Shown one piece after another: positions 8,653 through 15,446 of a stretch of DNA of 64,000 bases (its first letter is position 1; every line of letters starts with the position of its first letter). The DNA comes from Pararhodobacter sp. Its GTDB lineage: Bacteria > Pseudomonadota > Alphaproteobacteria > Rhodobacterales > Rhodobacteraceae. The stretch lies in NCBI GenBank assembly GCA_020832545.1, contig JAFIEK010000015.1, positions 1-64,000 of the forward strand. The letters run 5' to 3'. A model generated the notes under the pieces. The model did no database searches. It was not told the origin of the DNA and was given only the letters and a program-made list of their open reading frames with translations. Both the position numbers and the translations under genes were made by a program.

Positions 8653-9357
8653 ATGACCCAGCCACTTGTCGCCATTCTTGATGACGAGGCCGAGATCCGG
8701 CGGATGTTGGCTGATGCGCTCAATGATGCCGGTTTTCGCACCGCGACCTTTTCACGCGCCACCGAGTTCGAGGCCGCGCTCAAGCGTACAGCCCCGGATG
8801 TCTGCCTTGTCGATCTGGGCCTGCCTGACCGGGACGGGCTGGCGCTGGTGCACCGGCTGGCGCTGGAATCAGGTGCCACGATCATCATCATCTCAGGGCG
8901 GGCGAATATCAGTGACCGGGTAACGGGGCTGGAACTGGGGGCGGATGATTACATCATCAAGCCCTTTGAACCCGCCGAGGTGGTCGCGCGCATCCGCGCC
9001 CGGCTGCGCAAATCACGCCCGGCTGCCGGCACCGCAGGATCGGTCGCGCGGTTCAATGGCTGGGAAGCACATTTCGACCGCTATGTGTTGATCGGCGATG
9101 ATGGCGTGGAAGTGCCGTTCAGCCATGCCGAGGGCGAGGTTCTTCGGCTGTTTCTGGAGGCGCCCAAGCGCCTGATTTCGCGGATGCAGATGCAGGAATC
9201 GCTGGGCGGTGCGGCGGGAGAAAGCTTTGACCGGGCGATGGATGTGCGCATCTCGCGGTTGCGCGCGAAACTTGGCGAGGACCCCAAGAACCCCCGGCTG
9301 ATCAAGACGATCTATGGCGCAGGGTATATATTTCTGGGCGATGTGGCCTGGCGGTAA
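8653..9357 (+). CDS. OmpR-family response regulator
   Basis: The protein of 234 residues has a receiver domain (VAILDDEAEIRRML; phospho-Asp in VCLVDLGLPDRDG; Lys in ADDYIIKPFEP) and a C-terminal winged-helix DNA-binding domain ending in MDVRISRLRAKLGEDPKNPR and IKTIYGAGYIF, typical of OmpR/PhoB regulators. I chose the ATG at 8653 (MTQPLVAILDDE); the frame is open further upstream but that part overlaps the kinase gene and has no receiver homology. It follows the hybrid kinase gene closely and is probably its target. It converges on fliP; whether the pair controls the flagellar genes is unproven. Confidence 0.85.
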   Translation: MTQPLVAILDDEAEIRRMLADALNDAGFRTATFSRATEFEAALKRTAPDVCLVDLGLPDRDGLALVHRLALESGATIIIISGRANISDRVTGLELGADDYIIKPFEPAEVVARIRARLRKSRPAAGTAGSVARFNGWEAHFDRYVLIGDDGVEVPFSHAEGEVLRLFLEAPKRLISRMQMQESLGGAAGESFDRAMDVRISRLRAKLGEDPKNPRLIKTIYGAGYIFLGDVAWR

Positions 9358-9395
9358 GGGCCATGGCCGGGCGCGCCGCCCCTGCACATGCGTCA

Positions 9396-10160
9396 TCAGA
9401 AATACCCCTGCACCAGCGCCGCAGAGACCAGCGACCAACCATCAGCCACCACGAAAAAGGCCAGCTTGAACGGCAGTGAAACGATTGCGGGTGGCACCAT
9501 CATCATCCCCATCGACATCAGGATCGCCGCCACTACCAGATCAATGATCAGAAACGGCAGAAAGATAAGGAACCCCACCTCGAACGCGCGTGACAATTCA
9601 GACAACAGAAACGACGGGACAAGCACTGACAGCGGCGCCTGAAACTCAAGCGGCGGCGGGTCCGGGCGCAAAGCCGCGAGGTTGAGATAAGTACCGGCAT
9701 CAATCCGGCCCAGCATAAAGGCGCGAAAGGGTTCCATCGCGCGCTCGAATGCCTCTTCGAGGCCGATAGCGCCCGCGTTCAGCGGCTCCATGGCTGCGTC
9801 CCAGGCGGCGGTGAACACCGGCTCCATCACGAACCAGGTCAGGAACATGGCAAGCGTGGTCAAGACCATGCCGGGCGGAGATTGTTGCAGTCCCAGCCCC
9901 TGCCGCAGGATCGCCAGAACCGTGACCACGAAGGGAAAGCAGGTGATCATGATGGCGATGCCCGGGACCAGACTCAGAAGTGTCAGCAGCACCAGCAACT
10001 GCACCGACCGCACAGCCAGACTGTCGCCATCGCCAAAAGACAGCGTCACCTCCTGAGCCTGCACCGCACCCGGCAGTGCCATGATGGCCAGCGCCACCAG
10101 GACAGACGCGACAGCGCTCAACCGCCAGATCTGTCGCAAGAGCCGCGCCAGTCGCCGCAT
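9396..10160 (-). CDS. fliP: Flagellar type III export protein FliP
   Basis: The protein of 254 residues has a signal-peptide-like start (MRRLARLLRQIWRL then a hydrophobic stretch to QAQE), followed by FliP transmembrane segments and signatures such as LVLLTLLSLVPGIAIMI, FVVTVLAILRQGLGLQQSPP and the C-terminal FKLAFFVVADGWSLVSAAL. FliP forms, with FliQ and FliR, the inner-membrane export gate of the flagellar secretion system. The fliN stop (TGA) is separated from this ATG by a single base, so the two are translationally coupled; an alternative ATG at 10190 lies inside fliN. fliQ, fliR, flhA and flhB are not in the window. Confidence 0.92.
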   Translation of the reverse strand: MRRLARLLRQIWRLSAVASVLVALAIMALPGAVQAQEVTLSFGDGDSLAVRSVQLLVLLTLLSLVPGIAIMITCFPFVVTVLAILRQGLGLQQSPPGMVLTTLAMFLTWFVMEPVFTAAWDAAMEPLNAGAIGLEEAFERAMEPFRAFMLGRIDAGTYLNLAALRPDPPPLEFQAPLSVLVPSFLLSELSRAFEVGFLIFLPFLIIDLVVAAILMSMGMMMVPPAIVSLPFKLAFFVVADGWSLVSAALVQGYF

Positions 10161-10161
10161 G

Positions 10162-10470
10162 TCAGAAGCCATCGCTGAGATCGGCCACATCCGTCAGTCG
10201 CACAGCCATCTGGCCAGCCTGCTCGCCGTCAAGTTCCTCCAGAACCCCGCGCGCAATCAGTCGGTCGCCGACAAAAAGCTCTACCGGGTCCTCGATGCGC
10301 CGATCAAGCGGCAGGACACTGTCACGTTGCAGGCGCAGCAATTCGCGCACCGTGGGGCGCGCACGGCCGACCGAAATCACGATCTCGATCGGCACCTGAG
10401 TAAAGGCGCCCGCGCCAAGGTTCAGCCCGGCCCCGTTCGGTTTTGGGGCGTCTGTGGTCGGATCATGCAT
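10162..10470 (-). CDS. fliN: Flagellar motor switch protein FliN
   Basis: The short protein of 102 residues is essentially one SpoA (surface presentation of antigens) domain, with QVPIEIVISVGRARPTVREL and the loop LDRRIEDPVELFVGDRLIARG typical of FliN. FliN builds the lower C-ring, which binds CheY and takes part in export through FliH. The ATG at 10470 overlaps the end of fliH by eight bases, showing translational coupling; the open frame extends upstream inside fliH but is not homologous. fliG and fliM are not in the window. Confidence 0.88.
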   Translation of the reverse strand: MHDPTTDAPKPNGAGLNLGAGAFTQVPIEIVISVGRARPTVRELLRLQRDSVLPLDRRIEDPVELFVGDRLIARGVLEELDGEQAGQMAVRLTDVADLSDGF

Positions 10471-11059
10471 GGCGGCTCTCCTCAAATTGGATCTGGTAGA
10501 AACGTGCAATCGCACCGCAAAGGTCTTCGGTGGCCTGGGTGAAGTCGACGCGGGTTTCCTTTTGCTCCATGGCGATTTCTGCCTGTGCCGGGCCCAGCCG
10601 GGCGCATTCGCTGATCTCCAGTGGTGGCAGAACCAGCCCGGCCAATGCCGCCTCAAAGGTCGTACGGCTCCCCGGCGGGACCCGCAGTGTGACCGGCATC
10701 TCGCTGGCGGACTGGGCAAGCGGCAACAACTGCGCGATCACCTCGGGGATCACCGATGCGCGCGCGGCCTCAGGCACCACGGTTTCCAGGACCGCCTGCA
10801 ACACCGGCTCCATCGCCCGCAGGACATGACCACGCGCATCATGGTAGGTAAAGTTCAGCGCCTCGATCTGCCGCTCCACGCCTGCCCGTCGCTCCAGCGC
10901 CGCGCGTTCGGCCTGGCGATCAGCATCCTCCCAGCCTGCGACATAGCCGCGCTCATAGGCGGCGAGTTTGACCTCCTCGGTCGCTTCACCGGTCTGCGCC
11001 GCGGGGGCAAGCGGTTCTTCGGATTTGTGAAAGGTCTCAAGGCGAAGCGGTGATGGCAT
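10463..11059 (-). CDS. fliH: FliH-like flagellar assembly protein
   Basis: The protein of 198 residues has the FliH layout: a variable acidic N-terminus, an AxxxG-rich helix (YERGYVAGWEDADRQAERA), a long helical centre and a C-terminal alpha/beta domain (ITEDLCGAIARFYQ-like end). FliH binds and controls the export ATPase FliI and links it to FliN in the C-ring. Sequence is divergent, as usual for FliH, so the call leans on position between fliF and fliN. Its start abuts the fliF stop (both at 11059), giving coupled translation. Confidence 0.75.
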   Translation of the reverse strand: MPSPLRLETFHKSEEPLAPAAQTGEATEEVKLAAYERGYVAGWEDADRQAERAALERRAGVERQIEALNFTYHDARGHVLRAMEPVLQAVLETVVPEAARASVIPEVIAQLLPLAQSASEMPVTLRVPPGSRTTFEAALAGLVLPPLEISECARLGPAQAEIAMEQKETRVDFTQATEDLCGAIARFYQIQFEESRHA

Positions 11060-12732
11060 CAGCGGCTCCCCTCGGGCTCTTCCATCCAGTTGCGCAGGAT
11101 CTCGATGGTTTCATCCTGCCGGTCCGCGATCAGGGCGCGCATCCGTTCGACCGGGTCTTCAGGCAGCGAGTCGCCGTCCTCCTCGCCACCGTAGTCGGAC
11201 ATACCCCCAGTCATTGGCCCGCCCATCGGACCGCCAAGCGCAGCCCCCAGCGGCCCGGGCAGCGGGCTCAATTCACCCATGCCGGCCCATGGATCATCGA
11301 TCTCGCCGCTCATTCCGGGTGACGGCAGGCTGCCCGCGCCACCCAGTCCGGGCAACGCCCGCGACCCGCCACCGTCTGTCCGTGCAGTGACTGCCTTGCT
11401 CAGGATCGGGCGCAGGACAAAGAAGGCCAGGAACATCACCACCAGCGCAAGCGCCGCAAGCCGCAACAGCCCCATCATATCCAGCCCCAGCCGATCAATC
11501 AGCCCGGCACTGGCGGCGGTGCCATCCAGCGCCGAGACAGGCTCGAACGGTAGTGACTGCAGGGTGATCACATCGCCCCGCGCCTCGTCATAACCCACTG
11601 CCGAGGCCACAAGTTCGCGCAGCGCCGCCAGTTCCCCTTCTGGCCGCGCGCTCCACTGCGTCACACCATCGGCATCGGTCACCCGCACCCCGTCGATCAG
11701 CACTGCCACCGTCAACCGCCGGATGGCGCCCGGATTGCGCTGGATCTCGCGATTAGTCTGGCTGACCTCATAGGCGACTCTTTGACGTGTCTCCACCTCG
11801 CGGGATTGCTGGCTGCCGTCACCGCCGGCGGCATCACCGTCTGGCAGGTTAGAAGCCACCGAAACCGAGCCGGTGCGCGTGTCGCTCATCGTGGCATTGC
11901 GTTCCTCGCTTTCCTGACTGACGGCGGTCCGAGTTTCAGGGTCGATCCGGCGTTCGACGATGGTTTCGCTCTCGGTTACCGTGTCGATATTGATTTCCAC
12001 CACCGCTCTGCCGTGGCCGACATGCGCCTCCAGCAACCGCTCGACATTGCGCCGCAGTTCATTCGCCCGGTCCCCGCCTGAGGCATGAGCGCCGCGCTCC
12101 TCGGCGATCACCATCCCGCTTGCGCCGTCGATCACTGCCACATCCTCGGCCCGCATTCCGGCCACCGCCGAAGCCACCAGAAACCGCAGCGACTGCGCCT
12201 GAACCGGCGTCAGCATCCCGGCTGCGGGGGTCACCGTGACCGATGCGGATGATTCGCGGTCGCGCCGAAACGGCTGGGTTGCGCCCAGTGAGATATGCAC
12301 ACGCGCGGCACGGATATGCGGACTGGCCACAACCGTGCGCGCCAGTTCCCCTTCCTTCGCGCGCCAGTACGCGGCATCGAACATCTGCGAGGTGGTGCCG
12401 AACCCGGTCAAACCGTCGAGCAGTTCATATCCGGTCGATGAATTGGCTGGCAGGCCCTGCCCCGCCAGCGCCATGCGGGTCTCGTCGCGCAGCCGCGCCT
12501 CGACATAGATTGCATCGCCCCGCACCTCGTAGCGGATCGTGCGCTGGTCCAGCGCTTGAATGACCTCCCCGGCCTGCGCCCCTTCCAGCCCGCCATACAA
12601 AAGCGCCATCCCCGGCGTGGCCGCAATCCGCGCGATCATCAGCACCGCCACAAAAACCGCGATCGTGGCACCGCCGACCACCAGCCGCCGCCGCGGCTCC
12701 AGTGCGTTCCAGATAGTGCGTAGTTGGTCCAA
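11059..12732 (-). CDS. fliF: Flagellar MS-ring protein FliF (TTG start)
   Basis: The protein of 557 residues has an N-terminal membrane helix (RLVVGGATIAVFVAVLMIA), the ring-building YscJ/FliF domain (MALLYGGLEGAQAGEVIQAL and ARVHISLGATQPFRRDRESS), a long linker, a second membrane helix around 445-470 (LRLAALALVVMFLAFFVL) and an acidic C-terminal tail that binds FliG. FliF forms the MS-ring that starts flagellum assembly. I prefer a TTG start at 12732 because GGAG lies seven bases upstream and MDQLRTIWNALEPRRR is the expected N-terminus. A GTG at 12810 would add 26 residues and has its GGAGGT too far away (15 bases). The gene is divergent from fliL. Confidence 0.88.
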   Translation of the reverse strand: MDQLRTIWNALEPRRRLVVGGATIAVFVAVLMIARIAATPGMALLYGGLEGAQAGEVIQALDQRTIRYEVRGDAIYVEARLRDETRMALAGQGLPANSSTGYELLDGLTGFGTTSQMFDAAYWRAKEGELARTVVASPHIRAARVHISLGATQPFRRDRESSASVTVTPAAGMLTPVQAQSLRFLVASAVAGMRAEDVAVIDGASGMVIAEERGAHASGGDRANELRRNVERLLEAHVGHGRAVVEINIDTVTESETIVERRIDPETRTAVSQESEERNATMSDTRTGSVSVASNLPDGDAAGGDGSQQSREVETRQRVAYEVSQTNREIQRNPGAIRRLTVAVLIDGVRVTDADGVTQWSARPEGELAALRELVASAVGYDEARGDVITLQSLPFEPVSALDGTAASAGLIDRLGLDMMGLLRLAALALVVMFLAFFVLRPILSKAVTARTDGGGSRALPGLGGAGSLPSPGMSGEIDDPWAGMGELSPLPGPLGAALGGPMGGPMTGGMSDYGGEEDGDSLPEDPVERMRALIADRQDETIEILRNWMEEPEGSR

Positions 12733-12739
12733 GTTGATT

Positions 12740-12743
12740 CTCC
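12740..12743 (-). promoter_or_regulatory. Ribosome binding site that decides the fliF TTG start
   Basis: On the minus strand GGAG is followed by AATCAAC and then TTG, a standard spacing of seven bases. This favours the rare TTG start over the GTG 78 bases upstream. Confidence 0.6.
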
Positions 12744-12866
12744 ACTGCCCGGGCTTCTGCCCCGTTGCTGGTGATCCTTGACCGAGAGCGATTAATAATC
12801 GGTTAGTCACAATGTGCCAGAACGGACCTCCAGGCCGACAACTCCGGGCCGAGAAGGAGATCCGCG

Positions 12867-13352
12867 ATGACAGATGCCGCCGAACCGCTCAAATCCCCCC
12901 GCAGAAAGGGAATTCCCCCACTGATTCTGGGCCTTGGGCTGGCGATGGCGCTGGCCGGCGCCGGGTTCTATGCCACCTTCACAGGTCTTGTCAGCGTTGA
13001 TTCGGCACTTCAAGGCAGCCGCCAGGAACCGATGGGCACTCCCTCGGCTGCGGCGTTCGCCTATGTGCCCATCGCACCGATCACCATCAACCTTGGCCTG
13101 CGCGGGCAATCGCGACACCTGCGGTTTGCCGCGCAACTGGAGGTCGCGCCGCAGGAGGCCGCCGAGGTCGGCCATCTGATGCCGCGCATCCTGGATGTGC
13201 TCAACATCTACCTCCGTGCGCTGGAAACTCACGAACTGGAGGAACCTGCGGCATTGATCCGGCTTCGGGCACAGATGCTGCGGCGCATCCAGATCGTCAC
13301 CGGCCCGGGACGGGTCAACGATCTTCTGATCACCGAATTCGTTTTCAACTGA
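12867..13352 (+). CDS. fliL: Flagellar basal body-associated protein FliL
   Basis: The protein of 161 residues has a short cytoplasmic N-terminus, one membrane helix (GIPPLILGLGLAMALAGAGF) and a periplasmic FliL domain with FAYVPIAPITINLG, LRFAAQLEVAP and the C-terminal GRVNDLLITEFVFN. FliL rings surround the MotAB stator and support torque at high load. A strong AGAAGGAGA lies before the ATG at 12867. It is the first gene of a rightward block (fliL, a coiled-coil protein, motE, motA, an 860-residue protein) that diverges from fliF. Confidence 0.88.
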   Translation: MTDAAEPLKSPRRKGIPPLILGLGLAMALAGAGFYATFTGLVSVDSALQGSRQEPMGTPSAAAFAYVPIAPITINLGLRGQSRHLRFAAQLEVAPQEAAEVGHLMPRILDVLNIYLRALETHELEEPAALIRLRAQMLRRIQIVTGPGRVNDLLITEFVFN

Positions 13353-13361
13353 GAGGCGGCC

Positions 13362-13829
13362 ATGCATTTTCTGTCCGATATCCTACTGGCCACGGCCGCA
13401 ATCGGCGCGGCGATCTTCTGTCTGGTCCTGTCACGCCGGTTGCGCGCCCTGACAACGCTGGACAGCGGCATGGGCAAGGCCATTGCGGTGCTTTCGTCAC
13501 AGGTGGACAGCCTTTCGCGCAGCCTGAAAACCGCGCAGCAGACGGCCCGGACAGCAGCGCAGACACTGGAATCCCAAAACAAACGAGCCGAGGCCGCCTG
13601 CCGAAAGCTTGAACTGCTTCTGGCCTCATTGCACGATCTGCCCACCGAGACGCCTGCATCCGCCACCGGGCCCGGCCCGGTTGGCCCGCCCCACGCGCGC
13701 CCGCTCACCAGTTGGACCGGAACCGCCAATCGCCGCGTGCAACCGGTACCGCCCACAACGCTGCCCGATCCGGGCGCACAGAAAGCCCCCCGTGTTCTGC
13801 GCCGCCGGCCCGGCGCTGGAATGCGCTGA
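13362..13829 (+). CDS. Small membrane coiled-coil protein of the flagellar locus (DUF6468-like)
   Basis: The protein of 155 residues has an N-terminal membrane helix (FLSDILLATAAIGAAIFCLVL), then an Arg-rich stop-transfer stretch, a predicted coiled coil (SQVDSLSRSLKTAQQTARTA through KRAEAACRKLELLLASL), and a Pro/Arg-rich unstructured tail. Proteins of this type sit between fliL and motE in alphaproteobacterial flagellar loci; I believe it fits DUF6468 but cannot check. Function is unknown. It starts nine bases after fliL and its TGA overlaps the motE ATG, so it is firmly in the motor operon. Confidence 0.65.
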   Translation: MHFLSDILLATAAIGAAIFCLVLSRRLRALTTLDSGMGKAIAVLSSQVDSLSRSLKTAQQTARTAAQTLESQNKRAEAACRKLELLLASLHDLPTETPASATGPGPVGPPHARPLTSWTGTANRRVQPVPPTTLPDPGAQKAPRVLRRRPGAGMR

Positions 13830-14503
13830 TGATGCCAGTCTTCCCAAAGGCCCCGGCCGTTGCGGGCACGCAACCCGCACCCGCCCCCCGCAGACAAAAA
13901 AAGCACCGCGCTGCCCCGCGGCAAGTATTGCCAACCCTCGCTCTGGTGTTCCTCCTTGCTGGGTTGACCCGGGTCGGTGCCGGGATCGGTACAGCCCTAG
14001 CAGAGGGCCCGGAGCCCCGCGCCGAACAGGTCGCAGCGCTGGCAGACACACCTGCAAATGCCGCCCCCGCGCATTCGTCGGAGGCCTGGGACAGCACAGC
14101 CTCTGCCGCACTTCTCATCCAGATGACCCGTCGCGAAGAAACCCTGCGCATGCGCGAACTGGCATTGGAAGAGCGTGAAACCCTGCTCGAAGCTGCCGTC
14201 GGCAGGCTGACCAATCAGATTGCCGCGCTTGAAGCGGCCGAACGCGACCTTGCCGCAACAATGGCACTCGCCGATCACGCGGCAGAGGAAGACCTCGCGC
14301 GAATGGTCCGGGTCTTCGAGAGCATGAAGGCCGATGAGGCGGCGCGCGTCTTCACCGAAATGGACCCCAGCTTTGCAGCCGGCTTCCTGAGCCGTCTGAA
14401 CCCGGACGCGGCTGCCGCGATCATGGCCGGGCTGGAACCGCGACAGGCCTATCTGCTCAGCGCAATCGTTGCCGGACGAAATGCCCTCGTCCCGCGAAAT
14501 TGA
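13829..14503 (+). CDS. motE: MotE-family flagellar chaperone (MgtE N-domain)
   Basis: The protein of 224 residues has a basic N-terminus, a membrane or signal helix (LPTLALVFLLAGLTRVGAG), a long coiled coil (about 95-150; MRELALEERETLLEAAVGRL) and a C-terminal MgtE_N-like domain (VRVFESMKADEAARVFTEMD, FLSRLNPDAAAAIMAGLEP). In Sinorhizobium MotE is a periplasmic chaperone for the motor protein MotC. The ATG at 13829 overlaps the TGA of the preceding gene; a reading from 13712 would lie inside that gene and was rejected. It is followed after 73 bases by motA. Confidence 0.8.
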   Translation: MMPVFPKAPAVAGTQPAPAPRRQKKHRAAPRQVLPTLALVFLLAGLTRVGAGIGTALAEGPEPRAEQVAALADTPANAAPAHSSEAWDSTASAALLIQMTRREETLRMRELALEERETLLEAAVGRLTNQIAALEAAERDLAATMALADHAAEEDLARMVRVFESMKADEAARVFTEMDPSFAAGFLSRLNPDAAAAIMAGLEPRQAYLLSAIVAGRNALVPRN

Positions 14504-14576
14504 GAGGCCCTGGTGACCCTTTGTTAAGCCGGAAGTGCGAGGCTACAGGCGGAATGTCGAGAACACGGAGCAAGGC

Positions 14577-15446
14577 ATGATCGGAATTATCGGCATCGTC
14601 GTGGTCTTCGTCATGGTCTTTGGTGGCTATGTAGCCGCCGGCGGCAACTTCGGGATCATCCTCTATGCCCTGCCGTTCGAGATGGTCATGATCGGGGGTG
14701 CCGCGCTCGGGGCCTTCCTGATCGCCAACGACGGGTCCGGTGCCAAGCATACCGCCCGCGACATTGCCAAGGTCTTTCGTGGCCCCCACTGGACCCCCGC
14801 AGACTACCGCGATCTGCTCTGCCTGCTCTTTGAACTCATCCGGCTGGCGCGGCAGAACCCGGTTCTGCTGGAGGAACATATCGAATCGCCGGCATCCTCC
14901 GAGATTTTCGAGCGATATCCACGCATCGTGGCGGATCGCAAGGCGACCGAGTTGATCTGTGACACTTTGCGTGCAATAACAATGAGTTACGACGATCCAC
15001 ATCAGGTGGAAGAGGTGCTCGACAAACGCCTTGAGGCCAATCTCAGTCATTCAATGCATTCCAGCCATGCCATGCAGACGGTCGCCGATGCGCTTCCGGC
15101 TCTCGGCATCGTGGCGGCGGTGCTCGGCGTGATCAAGACCATGGCAGCGATCGATCAACCCCCGGAAGTTCTGGGTGGCATGATCGGCGGGGCGCTGGTG
15201 GGAACCTTTCTCGGTGTGTTCCTGTCCTATGGTTTCGTCGGGCCGTTTGCCAACCGGATGGGCGCAGTGATTGAGGATGAGAGCCATTTCTACAAACTGA
15301 TCCGCGAGGTTCTGATTGCCAATCTGCACAACCATCCCGCGAATATGTGCATCGAGGTCGGGCGCCAGAACACGCCCGATCATGTCCGGCCCAGCTACGG
15401 TGACCTTGAGGAATCGCTGCGGGCCCTCAAACGCGAGGCTGCATGA
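14577..15446 (+). CDS. motA: Flagellar motor stator protein MotA
   Basis: The protein of 289 residues has four membrane helices: MIGIIGIVVVFVMVFGGYVA, the segment with IILYALPFEMVMIGGAALGA, and two in the C-terminal half (ALPALGIVAAVLGVIKTMA; MIGGALVGTFLGVFLSYGFV). The cytoplasmic loop contains the RYPRIVADRKATELICDTLR region that meets FliG. MotA and MotB form the ion-driven stator. The start at 14577 (MIGIIGI) is the family norm. The next gene begins inside the motA stop region (ATGA overlap), not with motB, which is absent from the window. Confidence 0.9.
   Translation: MIGIIGIVVVFVMVFGGYVAAGGNFGIILYALPFEMVMIGGAALGAFLIANDGSGAKHTARDIAKVFRGPHWTPADYRDLLCLLFELIRLARQNPVLLEEHIESPASSEIFERYPRIVADRKATELICDTLRAITMSYDDPHQVEEVLDKRLEANLSHSMHSSHAMQTVADALPALGIVAAVLGVIKTMAAIDQPPEVLGGMIGGALVGTFLGVFLSYGFVGPFANRMGAVIEDESHFYKLIREVLIANLHNHPANMCIEVGRQNTPDHVRPSYGDLEESLRALKREAA

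Noticed and set aside
13712-13828. Earlier ATG for motE at 13712
   Set aside because: It would overlap the preceding coiled-coil gene by 118 bases; the ATG overlapping that gene's TGA gives a normal membrane-helix N-terminus.
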